A DNA stretch of 64,000 nt from the NCBI RefSeq assembly GCF_005222845.1, contig NZ_STFZ01000034.1:365010-429009 (forward strand), read 5' to 3'. Under the pieces are notes generated by a model that was not told the DNA's origin, searched no databases, and saw nothing but the letters and a program-made list of their open reading frames with translations. Below, piece after piece: positions 39,999 through 49,296 of the stretch. Position 1 is the stretch's first letter; every line of letters starts with the position of its first letter. The position numbers and the translations under genes are program-made. Origin of the DNA: Rhizobium sp. FY34. GTDB lineage: Bacteria > Pseudomonadota > Alphaproteobacteria > Rhizobiales > Rhizobiaceae.

Positions 39999-40736
39999 TT
40001 AGACGAGGTTGTTGCGAACGGCGTAAGCGATCGCTTCCGACCGCGTTTTCGTCGCCGTCTTGCGCATGACGCTGGTTATATAGTTATTGATCGTATTGCG
40101 CGAGATACCGAGGATCACGGCAATCTCGTCGCTTGTCTTGCCTTCCGAGATCCAGAAAAGGCATTCCAGCTCGCGGTCGGTGAGTTCGAAATCTCGCTCG
40201 GTGCGAACTTCCAGACCGGTCCCCAGGCTGATCACATAGCCGGCCAGAAGCCCGGTTTCGCGCAGCCGGTCCTGCGACAGGATCAGCCCCTCCAGATAGA
40301 GAAGCATGATGGAAAAGCGTGTACGCCCGACACAGAAAGTCAGCGAGCAGAACTGACGGCTCACGTCTTCGGGAAGGCTGACATCATCCGGCAGCAGCGA
40401 GAACTGCGGCGTCAGCATGGCAAGGCATTTTTCGACCTCGGTCGAGCGGGCATAACCGCCCACCAAATCGGCGCCCAGGCGACGGACAAGATCGAAGGGC
40501 CAGTTCGACGCCACGATAAAATCCAGACCGTGTTCCTGCACAAGATCGTAACGGGCGAGCAGATAGTGCGAGGCACCGACGTAATCCGTCAGCATATGCA
40601 TGGCGCTCTGGATGTTGCCGGCAACACCATAGGTCGAAAGACGGCGTAGAAACTGTTCTCGCAGAGCCGCTTTGGAAGCATTCGGCTCAACGAAATGCCG
40701 CCCTTCCGGTACTATCTCTGCACCACGCAACTCCAT
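39999..40736 (-). CDS. visN: LuxR-type motility regulator VisN
   Basis: VisN is the partner of VisR, thought to form a heterodimer activating rem. The 245-residue product has an N-terminal ~170-residue domain of the autoinducer-binding type (GVAGNIQSAMHMLTDYVGAS; HYLLARYDLVQEHGLDFIVA) and a C-terminal LuxR HTH (LTDRELECLFWISEGKTSDE, then IAVILGISRNTINNYITSVM). It lies upstream of visR. The 286-nt gap before it contains its promoter and the fliF terminator; no flagellar 9-mer is present, consistent with a position at the top of the cascade. Confidence 0.88.
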   Translation of the reverse strand: MELRGAEIVPEGRHFVEPNASKAALREQFLRRLSTYGVAGNIQSAMHMLTDYVGASHYLLARYDLVQEHGLDFIVASNWPFDLVRRLGADLVGGYARSTEVEKCLAMLTPQFSLLPDDVSLPEDVSRQFCSLTFCVGRTRFSIMLLYLEGLILSQDRLRETGLLAGYVISLGTGLEVRTERDFELTDRELECLFWISEGKTSDEIAVILGISRNTINNYITSVMRKTATKTRSEAIAYAVRNNLV

Positions 40737-40970
40737 GCCGCCATGTCTCCTATAAGGGAAAGGCTGCTAACCCCGCCGACGCCCGATCATCGTCATCGTT
40801 TCCGCTGGCCGAACCGGGCTCCTCCCGCTTCCGTTTCCGCCAGTGCTATCCGAATCATAGCCATTCTAGGTGCCCGGCCAGGAATTGCCATAAGCCAACT
40901 GCATTTTCCGACAGACTCGTAGGTTTAAGCGAAAACCCCACGAAGATCGCGAATCGATATTGCGCCCCAA

Positions 40971-40999
40971 AGGAAAAGGCCGGCAAGGCCGGCCTTCCA
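40971..40999 (-). terminator. Terminator downstream of fliF
   Basis: Perfect 9-bp stem AAGGCCGGC (40976-40984), 3-nt loop, GCCGGCCTT (40988-40996), followed on the minus strand by TTCCTTT. It starts about 25 nt after the fliF stop codon and separates fliF from visN. Confidence 0.75.
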
Positions 41000-41022
41000 C
41001 ATTTCTGTCGTTTTTTGTCGGA

Positions 41023-42720
41023 TCAGGCGGCGCGATCCACTGCCCATTTGCGCAGGATCTTGGCGGCGCGCTCTTCGGAGATCTCCACCATGCGTGCCAG
41101 GCGCTTTTCCGGCCCTTCCTTGACCCGGCGGTTGAAGCCGCCATTCGGGTCGTCTTCGGCGCCAAAGAGGTCGCCGGAACCGTCGAAGCCGAAGTCCGAT
41201 CCAAAGTCGGCGCCGAAACCATCGGCAAGCGCCGGGTTGGCACCGGCCGGCGAGAAGTCGGGCAGTTCGAGGCCTGCCGTTTCGCCAGCGGCCTCGCTGC
41301 TGATGGCAGGCGTGCCGCCGGCGACAGAGCGGATGACCGGACGAAGGCCGAACCAGATCACGAGGAATGCGACGAGGACGAAGGCGAGCGAGTTGATGAT
41401 ACCGCCGAGATTGCGGGTGATGGTTTCGCCGATACCGGGGCCGGCGGCCGCTTCATCCAGCAGCTGGTTTTCGAGAAAGTCCATGGCAGTGACGCTGACC
41501 ACATCGCCGCGCTCGCTATTGAGGCCGGCGGCGGTCGAGACGATTTTCTGCATTTCTGCCAGATAGGCGTCGATCTTGGCCTGGTCTGCCGGTTCGCCAA
41601 CCATCTTGGCAATGCGACCACGGTTGACGACAACGGCGATGGACAGCTTTTCGATACGATAGCTGTTGCGTGTCGTGGCCGTCGTCTTCGAATTGATCTC
41701 GTAGTTGGTCTGTTCTTCCTTCTTGTCGCTCTGGTCGGAAGACTGCGGATTGGCGCCACCACCAGCCTGCGGTGCGGCCTGAGGCACGTTCTGCTCAACG
41801 GTTGCGGCCGAATCTGCCTGGCTCTGCTGTGACTTCTGGGCTTCCTTGGTCACCTTGACGGAGCGTTCGACGCGCGATTCCGGATCGTAGACGGTTTCCT
41901 GGATCTGCTGGCTATCCGTGTTGATGCTGGCCGTGGCGCTGGACCGGAAATTGTCCATGCCGAGGAATGGGGCAAGCGCCTTGTCGATGTTGTTTTCGAT
42001 TTCCTGCTGCACGGACTGCACGGCATTCAATGAACGGTTGAGGGCGCTGTTGCCGTATTCATCGCCGGAGGCCAGCAGCTGGCCGGTCGAATCCAGGATG
42101 GTCACGTCATCGACTTCCAGACCGGGAACGGCGGATGCGACGAGGTGACGGATTGATGCGGCAGCCTTGCGGCCAGCTTCGGAACTGGCGCGGATCATCA
42201 CCGAGGATGTGGGCTTCTGGCCGGCGCGACGGAAATTTCCGACATCGGGCATGACGATGTGCACGCGGGCAGCGGCAATGCCGCTGATCTGCTGGATGGA
42301 ACGACCGATTTCGCCTTCAAGGGCGCGCACGCGGGTCACTTCCTGCATGAAGGAGGTCAGGCCGAGCGAACCGACATTGTCGAACAACTCGTAGCCGGCA
42401 TTTGCACTGTTGGGCAGGCCGCGTTCAGCCAGCATGAGCCGTGCCTTGCTGGTCATGCCGACGGGAACCATCAGGCTCTTTCCGTCCGTCCCGGTGTCAA
42501 AGTCTATGCCGGCTTCTGCCAGAGCCATGCTGACCTGGTTGAGGTCGGATGTCTCGAGACCGACATACAGCGTCTCATAGGAAGGCTTGTTCACATACAG
42601 TGCGGCGCCAATGACGATCGCCATCGAAACCAGGCCGACGCCTGCCAAAGCAAGCAGCTTCGTCTGCCCTAGCGACCCTAGGTTTTTTGTAATTTGATTG
42701 AATTGAGCTAACAGATTCAT
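41023..42720 (-). CDS. fliF: MS-ring protein FliF
   Basis: FliF forms the MS-ring. The 565-residue protein has an N-terminal membrane helix (LLALAGVGLVSMAIVIGAAL), the ring-building motifs (GFDFDTGTDG-like GIDFDTGTDGKSLMVPVGMT; EGEIGRSIQQISGIAAARVH), a long Gln/Ser-rich periplasmic insert, a second helix (LGGIINSLAFVLVAFLVIWF) and the C-terminal FliG-binding tail (LARMVEISEERAAKILRKWA). It stands alone between cheT and visN with its own promoter element and terminator. Secure. Confidence 0.97.
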   Translation of the reverse strand: MNLLAQFNQITKNLGSLGQTKLLALAGVGLVSMAIVIGAALYVNKPSYETLYVGLETSDLNQVSMALAEAGIDFDTGTDGKSLMVPVGMTSKARLMLAERGLPNSANAGYELFDNVGSLGLTSFMQEVTRVRALEGEIGRSIQQISGIAAARVHIVMPDVGNFRRAGQKPTSSVMIRASSEAGRKAAASIRHLVASAVPGLEVDDVTILDSTGQLLASGDEYGNSALNRSLNAVQSVQQEIENNIDKALAPFLGMDNFRSSATASINTDSQQIQETVYDPESRVERSVKVTKEAQKSQQSQADSAATVEQNVPQAAPQAGGGANPQSSDQSDKKEEQTNYEINSKTTATTRNSYRIEKLSIAVVVNRGRIAKMVGEPADQAKIDAYLAEMQKIVSTAAGLNSERGDVVSVTAMDFLENQLLDEAAAGPGIGETITRNLGGIINSLAFVLVAFLVIWFGLRPVIRSVAGGTPAISSEAAGETAGLELPDFSPAGANPALADGFGADFGSDFGFDGSGDLFGAEDDPNGGFNRRVKEGPEKRLARMVEISEERAAKILRKWAVDRAA

Positions 42721-42770
42721 TCTGTTCCCGCACCGTCAAAAAGGATTAAGAGCCCTTTGCCCAGCGACAA

Positions 42771-42793
42771 CCTAGACAGCGAAGCTTGTGCGA
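42771..42793 (-). promoter_or_regulatory. Flagellar promoter-like element upstream of fliF
   Basis: Sense strand: TCGCACAAG, 8 nt (CTTCGCTG), TCTAGG. Apart from a few bases it equals the flhA copy over more than 25 nt. The box ends 50 nt before the fliF ATG. In Brucella the Rem homologue FtcR is known to bind upstream of fliF, which supports Rem as the factor here. Confidence 0.65.
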
Positions 42794-42845
42794 GCGTTTC
42801 GCTTGGTCGGCCGGAGACGAGTGTCGGTCGTACGGTAGTCTTGTG

Positions 42846-43235
42846 TCAGAAAAAGTCGAAATCGCCGGCAGCCTTGCTGAGCGGCTGTGAATGACCGTGG
42901 CGCATGCCCTTGCTGAGCGCCTTGTGCATGTCGGCAAGCTTGACGAGGCTGAGTGCCGTGGAAACGTCCACCGTCCATTCATCCGGGATGGTGCCGGTGA
43001 TCGTATCAACGAACTCGGCTAGACCCCGTGTCTTCTGAACGGCCAGATCAATGCCCTGCAACACCTTCATGCTATCGGGCGACTGCAATACAGCTGCACC
43101 CCCAAGCTCCAGCAATTGCGGCTCCACCCGTTCGATCAGGTAGGCCACATCATAAAGCTCCGACACGATACGCATCAAGACTTCCGGCAGCTTCTCTTCG
43201 AACGAAGCGTATTGCTGCGATTGATTTTCGGTCAT
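42846..43235 (-). CDS. cheT: Chemotaxis protein CheT
   Basis: CheT is the last gene of rhizobial che operons. The 129-residue, mostly helical protein carries a D-x-x-x-Q motif (LQGIDLAVQKTRGLAEFVDT, Asp63 to Gln67) like the catalytic motif of the CheY-P phosphatase CheZ, and ends in an aromatic acidic tail (AAGDFDFF). A dual role in signal termination and adaptation has been reported for the Sinorhizobium protein, as I recall. It lies 11 nt after cheD. The family call rests on position, size and that motif. Confidence 0.8.
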   Translation of the reverse strand: MTENQSQQYASFEEKLPEVLMRIVSELYDVAYLIERVEPQLLELGGAAVLQSPDSMKVLQGIDLAVQKTRGLAEFVDTITGTIPDEWTVDVSTALSLVKLADMHKALSKGMRHGHSQPLSKAAGDFDFF

Positions 43236-43246
43236 TGCTTCCTCGA

Positions 43247-43801
43247 CTAAAAGAACTCGATCGAACTCTCGACAGGCTTTGCCGGCCGTGCCGGACGCTG
43301 TTCCAATGCTGCCGTCTTCTGGGTTTCCGCACCCGTCAACGGATAGGTACGGGCGCGGCCACTGGCCGGCCAGTATTCCAATTTCCGGCCGAAATCCCCG
43401 CCAACGGAGGATCCGACCAGTTTGATGCCTTCGTCTCTCAGGAACTTGGTCGCAAAGGCTGCGTTCTGCTCACCGACATTCGAAAAGCTGGCAATCGTCT
43501 TGGCACCGCCGAAGATCTTGGCTTCCAGTCGTTCGCGCCGCCCGCCGCGTTTCAGGATACCGTTGATCAAAAGCTCCATGAGATGCACGCCATAGCGTGA
43601 CATGTCACCGCCAGACATACCCCCAGGCCCGTCACCCGGCAGGAGGAAGTGGTTCATGCCACCCACTCCAGCAACCGGATCTCTCAGGCACGCAGCCACG
43701 CAAGATCCAAGGATCGTCGTGATGACGGCATTAGGATCATCCGTGACCTTGAACTCGCCCTGGATGATGTTCATCCGTGTGGCTGCGACCGGTTGGTTCA
43801 T
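43247..43801 (-). CDS. cheD: Chemoreceptor glutamine deamidase CheD
   Basis: CheD deamidates glutamines on chemoreceptors. The 184-residue product shows the catalytic Cys motif AVITTILGSCVAACLRDPVA, the His motif GVGGMNHFLLPGDGPGG, and the third conserved block KLVGSSVGGDFGRKLEYWPA. Its ATG overlaps the cheY2 stop (ATGA) and cheT follows after 11 nt. Secure. Confidence 0.95.
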   Translation of the reverse strand: MNQPVAATRMNIIQGEFKVTDDPNAVITTILGSCVAACLRDPVAGVGGMNHFLLPGDGPGGMSGGDMSRYGVHLMELLINGILKRGGRRERLEAKIFGGAKTIASFSNVGEQNAAFATKFLRDEGIKLVGSSVGGDFGRKLEYWPASGRARTYPLTGAETQKTAALEQRPARPAKPVESSIEFF

Positions 43802-44187
43802 TTAAGCGCTCCGAATACCGCCTCGATGGCAGCTTTCATCTTTTCGATGGTGAATGGCTTTGCCAGAACATTGTTGGCGCCGAGTTGAGCGGCCTTCTGC
43901 ACAAGGGCACGGTCGCCCTGGGCGGTCAGGATGATGAACGCGGCTTTCTTCGTGGCCGGGTTGGTGCGCACGGCCTGCAGCAGGCCAAGTCCGTCCATTT
44001 TCGGCATGTTGAAGTCAGAGATCACCAGGTGATGCGGCTGCTCGGCCATGATCTTCATGCCCTGCTCGCCATCGCCTGCAGCAGTGATCTGTTTGAAGCC
44101 GAGTTGTGTCAGGGCGTCGCTGAGCAACAACCGGCTCGTAACCTGATCATCCACGATCAGAACTTTGATTTTTTCAGCGAGAGACAT
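43798..44187 (-). CDS. cheY2: Chemotaxis response regulator CheY2
   Basis: CheY2 is the main motor-binding response regulator in Sinorhizobium. The 129-residue single receiver domain has the acidic pair in KVLIVDDQVTSRLLLSDALT, the phosphoacceptor Asp58 in HHLVISDFNMPKMDGLGLLQ, Thr in AAFIILTAQGDRALVQKAAQ and the conserved Lys in NNVLAKPFTIEKMKAAIEAV. It lies between cheB and cheD. The paralogue CheY1 is at 48,931. Secure. Confidence 0.94.
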   Translation of the reverse strand: MSLAEKIKVLIVDDQVTSRLLLSDALTQLGFKQITAAGDGEQGMKIMAEQPHHLVISDFNMPKMDGLGLLQAVRTNPATKKAAFIILTAQGDRALVQKAAQLGANNVLAKPFTIEKMKAAIEAVFGALK

Positions 44188-45228
44188 TTATTCGGTACCT
44201 TCTTTTCGGGCAGCGGTTAATTTCAGTATTTCTTCTCCGATGGCGCCGAGCGGCATTTGCTGCTCGACTGCCCCGATATCATGCGCGACCCTTGGCATGC
44301 CGTAGACCACGCATGTTTTCTCGTTCTGCCCGATGGTGCGCGCGCCCGCACTACGCATCTTGAGCAGTCCCGAGGCTCCATCCCGTCCCATGCCCGTCAG
44401 AATGACCCCCACGGCATTCCGGCCGGCAAGCTCGGCAACCGAATCAAAGAGCACGTCCACGGACGGCCGATGGCCGTTGACGGGATCGCGCTCCACAAGC
44501 CGGCAGCAGGGAGCGGACGCGTTTGTAACCTGCAGGTGCCGGTCGCCACCGGGAGCCAGATAGATCTTGCCGATCTCCAACCTCGCCCCGTCCGTCGCTT
44601 CCTGCACCACAGGCGCGCAGATACGATTAAGCCTTTCTGCAAAACTTTTGGTAAACGTCGACGGCATGTGCTGAGTAATGACCGTCGGCGGGCAGTTTTT
44701 CGGAAATTTCTGAAGCACGGTGATCAGGGCTTCCACGCCACCCGTCGATGAACCGATAGCGACGATCTTGCGACCGACCCGGTAATCGACGGAGGGAGCA
44801 ATCATCGGCGTTGCCGCCGCACTGACGCGTCCACGCTTGGAGCGGGCCGCAGCCTTTACCTTTTCCGCCAGATCGCCGAACGGACGGGCATCGCCCGGCA
44901 CCGGCTTGCTGACGCAGTCAAAGGCACCAATCTCGAGAGCGGCAAGCGTTGCGTTGGCCCCCTGGTGCGTCATGGTCGATACCATGATCACCGGCATGGG
45001 ACGCAGGCGCATGATCTTCTCGAGGAATTCGAGCCCGTTCATGTTGGGCATTTCGATATCGAGCGTCACCACGTCGGGATTGAGTTGCTTGATGGCGGCA
45101 CGCGCCTCATGCGCATCGCCCGCCTGCCCGATGACGTTGACCTCCGGATCGGAATTCAGGACAGCCGTGATCAACCCGCGCATCGTCGCAGAATCATCGA
45201 CAACAAGAACACGTGCAGGTACGATCAT
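44188..45228 (-). CDS. cheB: Chemotaxis methylesterase/response regulator CheB
   Basis: CheB demethylates and deamidates chemoreceptors when phosphorylated by CheA. The 346-residue product has an N-terminal receiver domain (VLVVDDSATMRGLITAVLNS; phosphoacceptor Asp57 in PDVVTLDIEMPNMNGLEFLE) and a C-terminal esterase with Ser in KIVAIGSSTGGVEALITVLQ, His in PTVITQHMPSTFTKSFAERL and Asp in VILTGMGRDGASGLLKMRSA. It shares an ATGA with cheR. Secure. Confidence 0.96.
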   Translation of the reverse strand: MIVPARVLVVDDSATMRGLITAVLNSDPEVNVIGQAGDAHEARAAIKQLNPDVVTLDIEMPNMNGLEFLEKIMRLRPMPVIMVSTMTHQGANATLAALEIGAFDCVSKPVPGDARPFGDLAEKVKAAARSKRGRVSAAATPMIAPSVDYRVGRKIVAIGSSTGGVEALITVLQKFPKNCPPTVITQHMPSTFTKSFAERLNRICAPVVQEATDGARLEIGKIYLAPGGDRHLQVTNASAPCCRLVERDPVNGHRPSVDVLFDSVAELAGRNAVGVILTGMGRDGASGLLKMRSAGARTIGQNEKTCVVYGMPRVAHDIGAVEQQMPLGAIGEEILKLTAARKEGTE

Positions 45229-46133
45229 GATTTCCTCCCCCCGTTTTTGGCAGTATAGCGGTAGGTGGTTATCCCGATATTATCAAAAAGATTTTTAGCG
45301 TCGCCCGTTACACGTTCGGAGTGACCAATATACAGGTGACCGCCTTCCGGCAGCAGTGATGCAAAGCGCGACCAGATCTTCACCTGCGTCGGCTCGTCGA
45401 AGTAGATCACCACGTTGCGGCAGAAGATGATGTCGAAATTACCCTTGAACGGCCACTGCGCCATCAGGTTCAGTTCATTGAAGGTAATCAGTTTCTTGAC
45501 GCGATCGTCGATCTGGCATTTGCGCCGGCCGCCGACATCGACATCCTTGAAATACTGCTTGCGCATGGCAGGCGTGACGGTTTCCAGCGAATTTTCGTCG
45601 TAGACGCCGGCCCGCGCCAAAGCCAGGATCTTCGGGTCGATATCGGTTGCCAGAATGCGAAAATCATAATCGACGGCGTTGGGCAGCAGCGACATCACCG
45701 TCAGCGCGATGGAATAGGGTTCCTGTCCATCGGAACAGGCAGCCGACCAGATGCGCACGCGCCCGCCGCTCTTGGCGCGCGCAATTAGGCCCGGCAACAC
45801 CTCGTCGCGCAGGTGCTCGAAATGGTGGTTCTCACGAAAGAAACGCGTGAAATTCGTCGTCAGGTGCGACAGCATTTCGCGGCGTGCAGGTGCGCCTTCC
45901 GGCGAAGAAACCAGGGTGCAATACTCGCGGAAGCCGCGCAGACCGAGGTTGCGGATATGCTTGGACAGGCGCGAATAGACGAGCGACGCCTTCGTGTCGT
46001 TGAGGTAGATACCAGCATCCGCGTAGATCATAGCAGCGATCTCGGTGAGGTCGCGGCGCGTCAGCGGATATTCGCCGCTCGCCAGGACTTCATCGGGTGA
46101 TTGCCTGCTATCGATAACCCCTACAGCTTTCAT
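45225..46133 (-). CDS. cheR: Chemoreceptor methyltransferase CheR
   Basis: CheR methylates glutamates of chemoreceptors using SAM. The 302-residue protein has the N-terminal helical domain (LTEIAAMIYADAGIYLNDTK), the motif HLTTNFTRFFRENHHFEHLR, the SAM-binding stretch RVRIWSAACSDGQEPYSIAL, and IIFCRNVVIYFDEPTQVKIW with the final GHLYIGHSERV. ATGA overlaps tie it to cheW and cheB. Secure. Confidence 0.96.
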   Translation of the reverse strand: MKAVGVIDSRQSPDEVLASGEYPLTRRDLTEIAAMIYADAGIYLNDTKASLVYSRLSKHIRNLGLRGFREYCTLVSSPEGAPARREMLSHLTTNFTRFFRENHHFEHLRDEVLPGLIARAKSGGRVRIWSAACSDGQEPYSIALTVMSLLPNAVDYDFRILATDIDPKILALARAGVYDENSLETVTPAMRKQYFKDVDVGGRRKCQIDDRVKKLITFNELNLMAQWPFKGNFDIIFCRNVVIYFDEPTQVKIWSRFASLLPEGGHLYIGHSERVTGDAKNLFDNIGITTYRYTAKNGGRKS

Positions 46134-46597
46134 GCAGCTTCGCTTTCGGTATCGGGAAAAAGGGAATCCAGCTCAATGAGACAGATCATGCGCTTGTCGA
46201 TCGCCAGTATTCCCCTGGCGTATTGCTTCTCGAGTTCGGACGAGACCTCGGGAACAGGCTGAATATTGTCGTCGGTGACGGTCAGGATATCTGACACGGC
46301 CTCGACCAGCAGTCCGACAATGCGTTTCTTCACCTGGGACACGATGATCACGTGCCGTGGCGAAGGCTCCGCCCGTCGCATTCCGAGCCGGGCGGACAGA
46401 TCTACGATTGGCAGGACTGCGCCGCGCAGATTGATCACACCCATCACGTAGGATGGAGAGTGGGGAAGACCGGTGGCTTTCGTCCAGCCGCGGATCTCCC
46501 GCACCGACATGATATTGACGCAAAATTCCTGGTCGCCGATGCGGAAGGCAATGAGCTCCCGACTTCCTTGAGCAAGATTTTTCACGACGTAGGACAT
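46130..46597 (-). CDS. cheW: Chemotaxis coupling protein CheW
   Basis: CheW couples receptors to CheA. The 155-residue product has the double SH3-like CheW fold signature: FRIGDQEFCVNIMSVREIRG, then HSPSYVMGVINLRGAVLPIV, DLSARLGM and VGLLVEAVSDILTVTDDNIQ. It lies 16 nt after cheA and overlaps cheR by an ATGA. Secure. Confidence 0.95.
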   Translation of the reverse strand: MSYVVKNLAQGSRELIAFRIGDQEFCVNIMSVREIRGWTKATGLPHSPSYVMGVINLRGAVLPIVDLSARLGMRRAEPSPRHVIIVSQVKKRIVGLLVEAVSDILTVTDDNIQPVPEVSSELEKQYARGILAIDKRMICLIELDSLFPDTESEAA

Positions 46598-46613
46598 CGT
46601 CTCGTTCCGCCAG

Positions 46614-48914
46614 TTAACCCGTTGCCGCCAAAGACATATCCGACTTCAGAACACCATCCTGCCGCAGCGACTGGCCGCGAGAGGCTGCCACGACCGCATC
46701 GACATCCAGGATGAGCGCCACACGTCCGTCGCCCAGAATGGTTGCCGCGGCGATGCCGGGGACATGCGTATAGTTGGCTTCCAGAGACTTGATGACCACC
46801 TGGCGCTGCCCCTGGATGGCATCGACCATCAGAGCACGCTGGCCGCCGCCTTCGGATTCCACCAGCAGCGCCACGCCTTCGACCGGATTGGCCTGGGTGC
46901 CACGGAAGTTGAGGATGCGACCGACATCAACAAGCGGGCAGAAGGAGTTGCGGATGGAAATCAACCGCTGGTTTGCGCCGAACGAGTGGATGCTGGAGGC
47001 TTCCGGCTGAAGGGTCTCGACGATGGCCGTCAGCGGCACGACCAGTGTCTGGCCGGCAACCGTTACCACCATGCCGTCAAGCACGGCGAGTGTCAGCGGC
47101 AGGCTCATGGTGAAGGTCGAGCCCTGGCCCGGACGCGAGCTGATGGTGATGCGCCCACCCAGAGCCTGGATCGAGCGCTTGACCACGTCCATGCCGACGC
47201 CACGCCCGGAAATGTCGGAGATCTTGTCGGCGGTCGAGAAGCCCGGCATGAAGATGAGGTTGTCGATTTCCTCATCCGTCAGGTTGGAATCCGCCGCGAT
47301 TAGGTCGTTATCGATCGCCTTCTGGCGCACACGCTCGCGGTTGATGCCCGCACCGTCGTCAACCAGTTCGATGACGATACGACCGGAGCGATGCTTTGCG
47401 GTGAGCTTGACGGTGCCTTCCGGGTTCTTGCCGGCGGCCTCGCGCTTTTCCGGGCTTTCAATGCCGTGGTCCACGGCATTTCGGATCATGTGGGTCAGCG
47501 GTTCGGCCAGCTTGTCGATGACCGTCTTGTCCACTTCGGTGTTTTCACCCTCGGTGACCAGACGGATCGACTTGCCCACCATGTCGGCCACTTCGCGAAC
47601 GATACGCGACATGCGCTGGAAGACGGGCTTGACCGGCTGGGCGCGGATGGCCATGACCGAATCCTGGATCTCGCGGGTGAGCTGTTGCAGCTCTTCGAGG
47701 CCCATATTGATCGAAGACGTGCCGTTATTGTCGTTCTCGATAACGCTCTGCGACAGCATCGCCTGGTTGATGACAAGCTCGCCGACGAGGTTGATCAGGC
47801 GGTCGACGCGATCGAGATCAACGCGGATCGTCTGGCCGGCGCTGTTATTGGCATTGGCATTGGCGGCCGCAGCAGCCGCGGCGGCGGCTGCCTGACTTTC
47901 CTTCTTTTCGGCGCGCGAGGCGGCCAGCCGGGTGACGTTGGACGCAGTTTCGGCGGCGGCAACGGCAGCGGCAGCCGCACTTTCCATCGCGGAATGATCG
48001 TCCGAACTCTCGTTGTCCTCCTCCGCACCCTCATCGTCCAGGGCAGAAAGATCGAAGGGAACCGGGATCATCGGCAGTTCTTCGGCCGTGCTCTCCTGAA
48101 CCTTGACGTCCAGATCGCAATCCCATTCGGCAAATTCGAACACCGAACGGATGTCCTGTTCGCCTTTGCTGGTCTTGACCAGGATCGTCCAGCTGAAATA
48201 AGCGGCCTCGGGATCCATCTTGTCGAAGGCCGGCAGCTGGTCGACGTCGCAATTGATGCTCATCTCGCCGACGCGGGACAGGTCCCGCAGCAGCAGAGCG
48301 GCTTCGTTGCCCTTGGCATAAAGCTCGCGCCGGGGCTTGAAAATCACTTCAAATACAGATGGCTCAAGCGTCTGCTCTTCTTCGCCGAAGCCTTCAAATG
48401 TAAACGGTATCGGCTGAAAGCCGCTGTCGTCGCTCGGGGCAGCAGGTGCAGGTGCGGCAGCCTTGGCCGGTGCCGCTTTTGCCGGTTGAGGTTTGGGGGC
48501 TTCGGCGGGTGCGGCTCCTCCCGAGGGCAGTTCGCCCCGCGCCAATGCTTCCAGTTCCTTCACCAGGCCGCGCGAGCGACCCTCCTCGACACTGCCGCCA
48601 TCGCGGGAGGCGGTGACAAGATCGGCCAGAATATCGGCCGACTTCAGCATCACCTTCAGAACGTCCTGCGAGGGTTCCAGCTTGTTGGAGCGAACGCAGT
48701 CGAGCGTCGTCTCGAACACGTGGGCAAACGAAACCAGGTCATCAAGACCGAATGCACCCGCACCGCCCTTGATCGAGTGGACCGCACGGAAGACGGCATT
48801 CACCGTTTCCGGGTCACGGTCGCCGTCATTCAGCTTGAGAAGACCAGATTCCAGTTCAGCGAGCTGCTCCTCGCACTCCTGGAAGAAGATCTCTTTGATT
48901 TCGTTCATATCCAT
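46614..48914 (-). CDS. cheA: Chemotaxis histidine kinase CheA
   Basis: CheA phosphorylates CheY1, CheY2 and CheB in response to receptors. The 766-residue kinase has the HPt domain with His46 in VFRAVHSIKGGAGAFGLDDL, a Pro/Ala-rich linker, a receiver-binding region, an Ala-run linker (about residues 315-350, encoded near 47,870-47,990), the dimerisation domain (QTIRVDLDRVDRLINLVGEL), the ATPase blocks (HMIRNAVDHGIESPEKREAA; DISGRGVGMDVVKRSIQALG) and a C-terminal CheW-like domain. It is preceded by cheY1. Secure. Confidence 0.97.
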   Translation of the reverse strand: MDMNEIKEIFFQECEEQLAELESGLLKLNDGDRDPETVNAVFRAVHSIKGGAGAFGLDDLVSFAHVFETTLDCVRSNKLEPSQDVLKVMLKSADILADLVTASRDGGSVEEGRSRGLVKELEALARGELPSGGAAPAEAPKPQPAKAAPAKAAAPAPAAPSDDSGFQPIPFTFEGFGEEEQTLEPSVFEVIFKPRRELYAKGNEAALLLRDLSRVGEMSINCDVDQLPAFDKMDPEAAYFSWTILVKTSKGEQDIRSVFEFAEWDCDLDVKVQESTAEELPMIPVPFDLSALDDEGAEEDNESSDDHSAMESAAAAAVAAAETASNVTRLAASRAEKKESQAAAAAAAAAANANANNSAGQTIRVDLDRVDRLINLVGELVINQAMLSQSVIENDNNGTSSINMGLEELQQLTREIQDSVMAIRAQPVKPVFQRMSRIVREVADMVGKSIRLVTEGENTEVDKTVIDKLAEPLTHMIRNAVDHGIESPEKREAAGKNPEGTVKLTAKHRSGRIVIELVDDGAGINRERVRQKAIDNDLIAADSNLTDEEIDNLIFMPGFSTADKISDISGRGVGMDVVKRSIQALGGRITISSRPGQGSTFTMSLPLTLAVLDGMVVTVAGQTLVVPLTAIVETLQPEASSIHSFGANQRLISIRNSFCPLVDVGRILNFRGTQANPVEGVALLVESEGGGQRALMVDAIQGQRQVVIKSLEANYTHVPGIAAATILGDGRVALILDVDAVVAASRGQSLRQDGVLKSDMSLAATG

Positions 48915-48930
48915 CGCAGGAATTCCCGGT

Positions 48931-49296
48931 TCAGGCGGTTACACGCTCGATCGCATCAATCAGTTTTGCGGGATCGAAAGGCTTGACGATCCAGCCGGTC
49001 GCTCCGGCCTGTCGTGCGCGGTTCTTCTTTTCCGCATCGCTTTCCGTCGTCAGAACGAGGATCGGAACAGCGCGGTAGCGTTCGTTGCGACGGACGCCTT
49101 CGATGAAGCCGAACCCGTCGAGACGCGGCATGTTGATGTCCGTGACGATGACGTCCGGATTGCATTCTTCCAGAACCTCAAGGCCCTCGATGCCGTCTTC
49201 GGCCTGGATGGTCTCAAAGCCGGCATTGTTCAAGGTGACCAGAAGCATGTTCCGGATCGTCCTTGAATCGTCGACCGTAAGTACTTTCTTTTTCAC
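48931..49296 (-). CDS. cheY1: Chemotaxis response regulator CheY1 (phosphate sink)
   Basis: In Sinorhizobium CheY1 drains phosphate from CheY2-P through CheA, helped by CheS. The 121-residue receiver has KVLTVDDSRTIRNMLLVTLN, phosphoacceptor Asp53 in PDVIVTDINMPRLDGFGFIE, Thr83/84 in VPILVLTTESDAEKKNRARQ and Lys105 in GWIVKPFDPAKLIDAIERVT. It lies between cheS and cheA, and its ATG overlaps the cheS stop. Secure as a CheY; the sink role is taken from the operon position. Confidence 0.94.
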   Translation of the reverse strand: MKKKVLTVDDSRTIRNMLLVTLNNAGFETIQAEDGIEGLEVLEECNPDVIVTDINMPRLDGFGFIEGVRRNERYRAVPILVLTTESDAEKKNRARQAGATGWIVKPFDPAKLIDAIERVTA

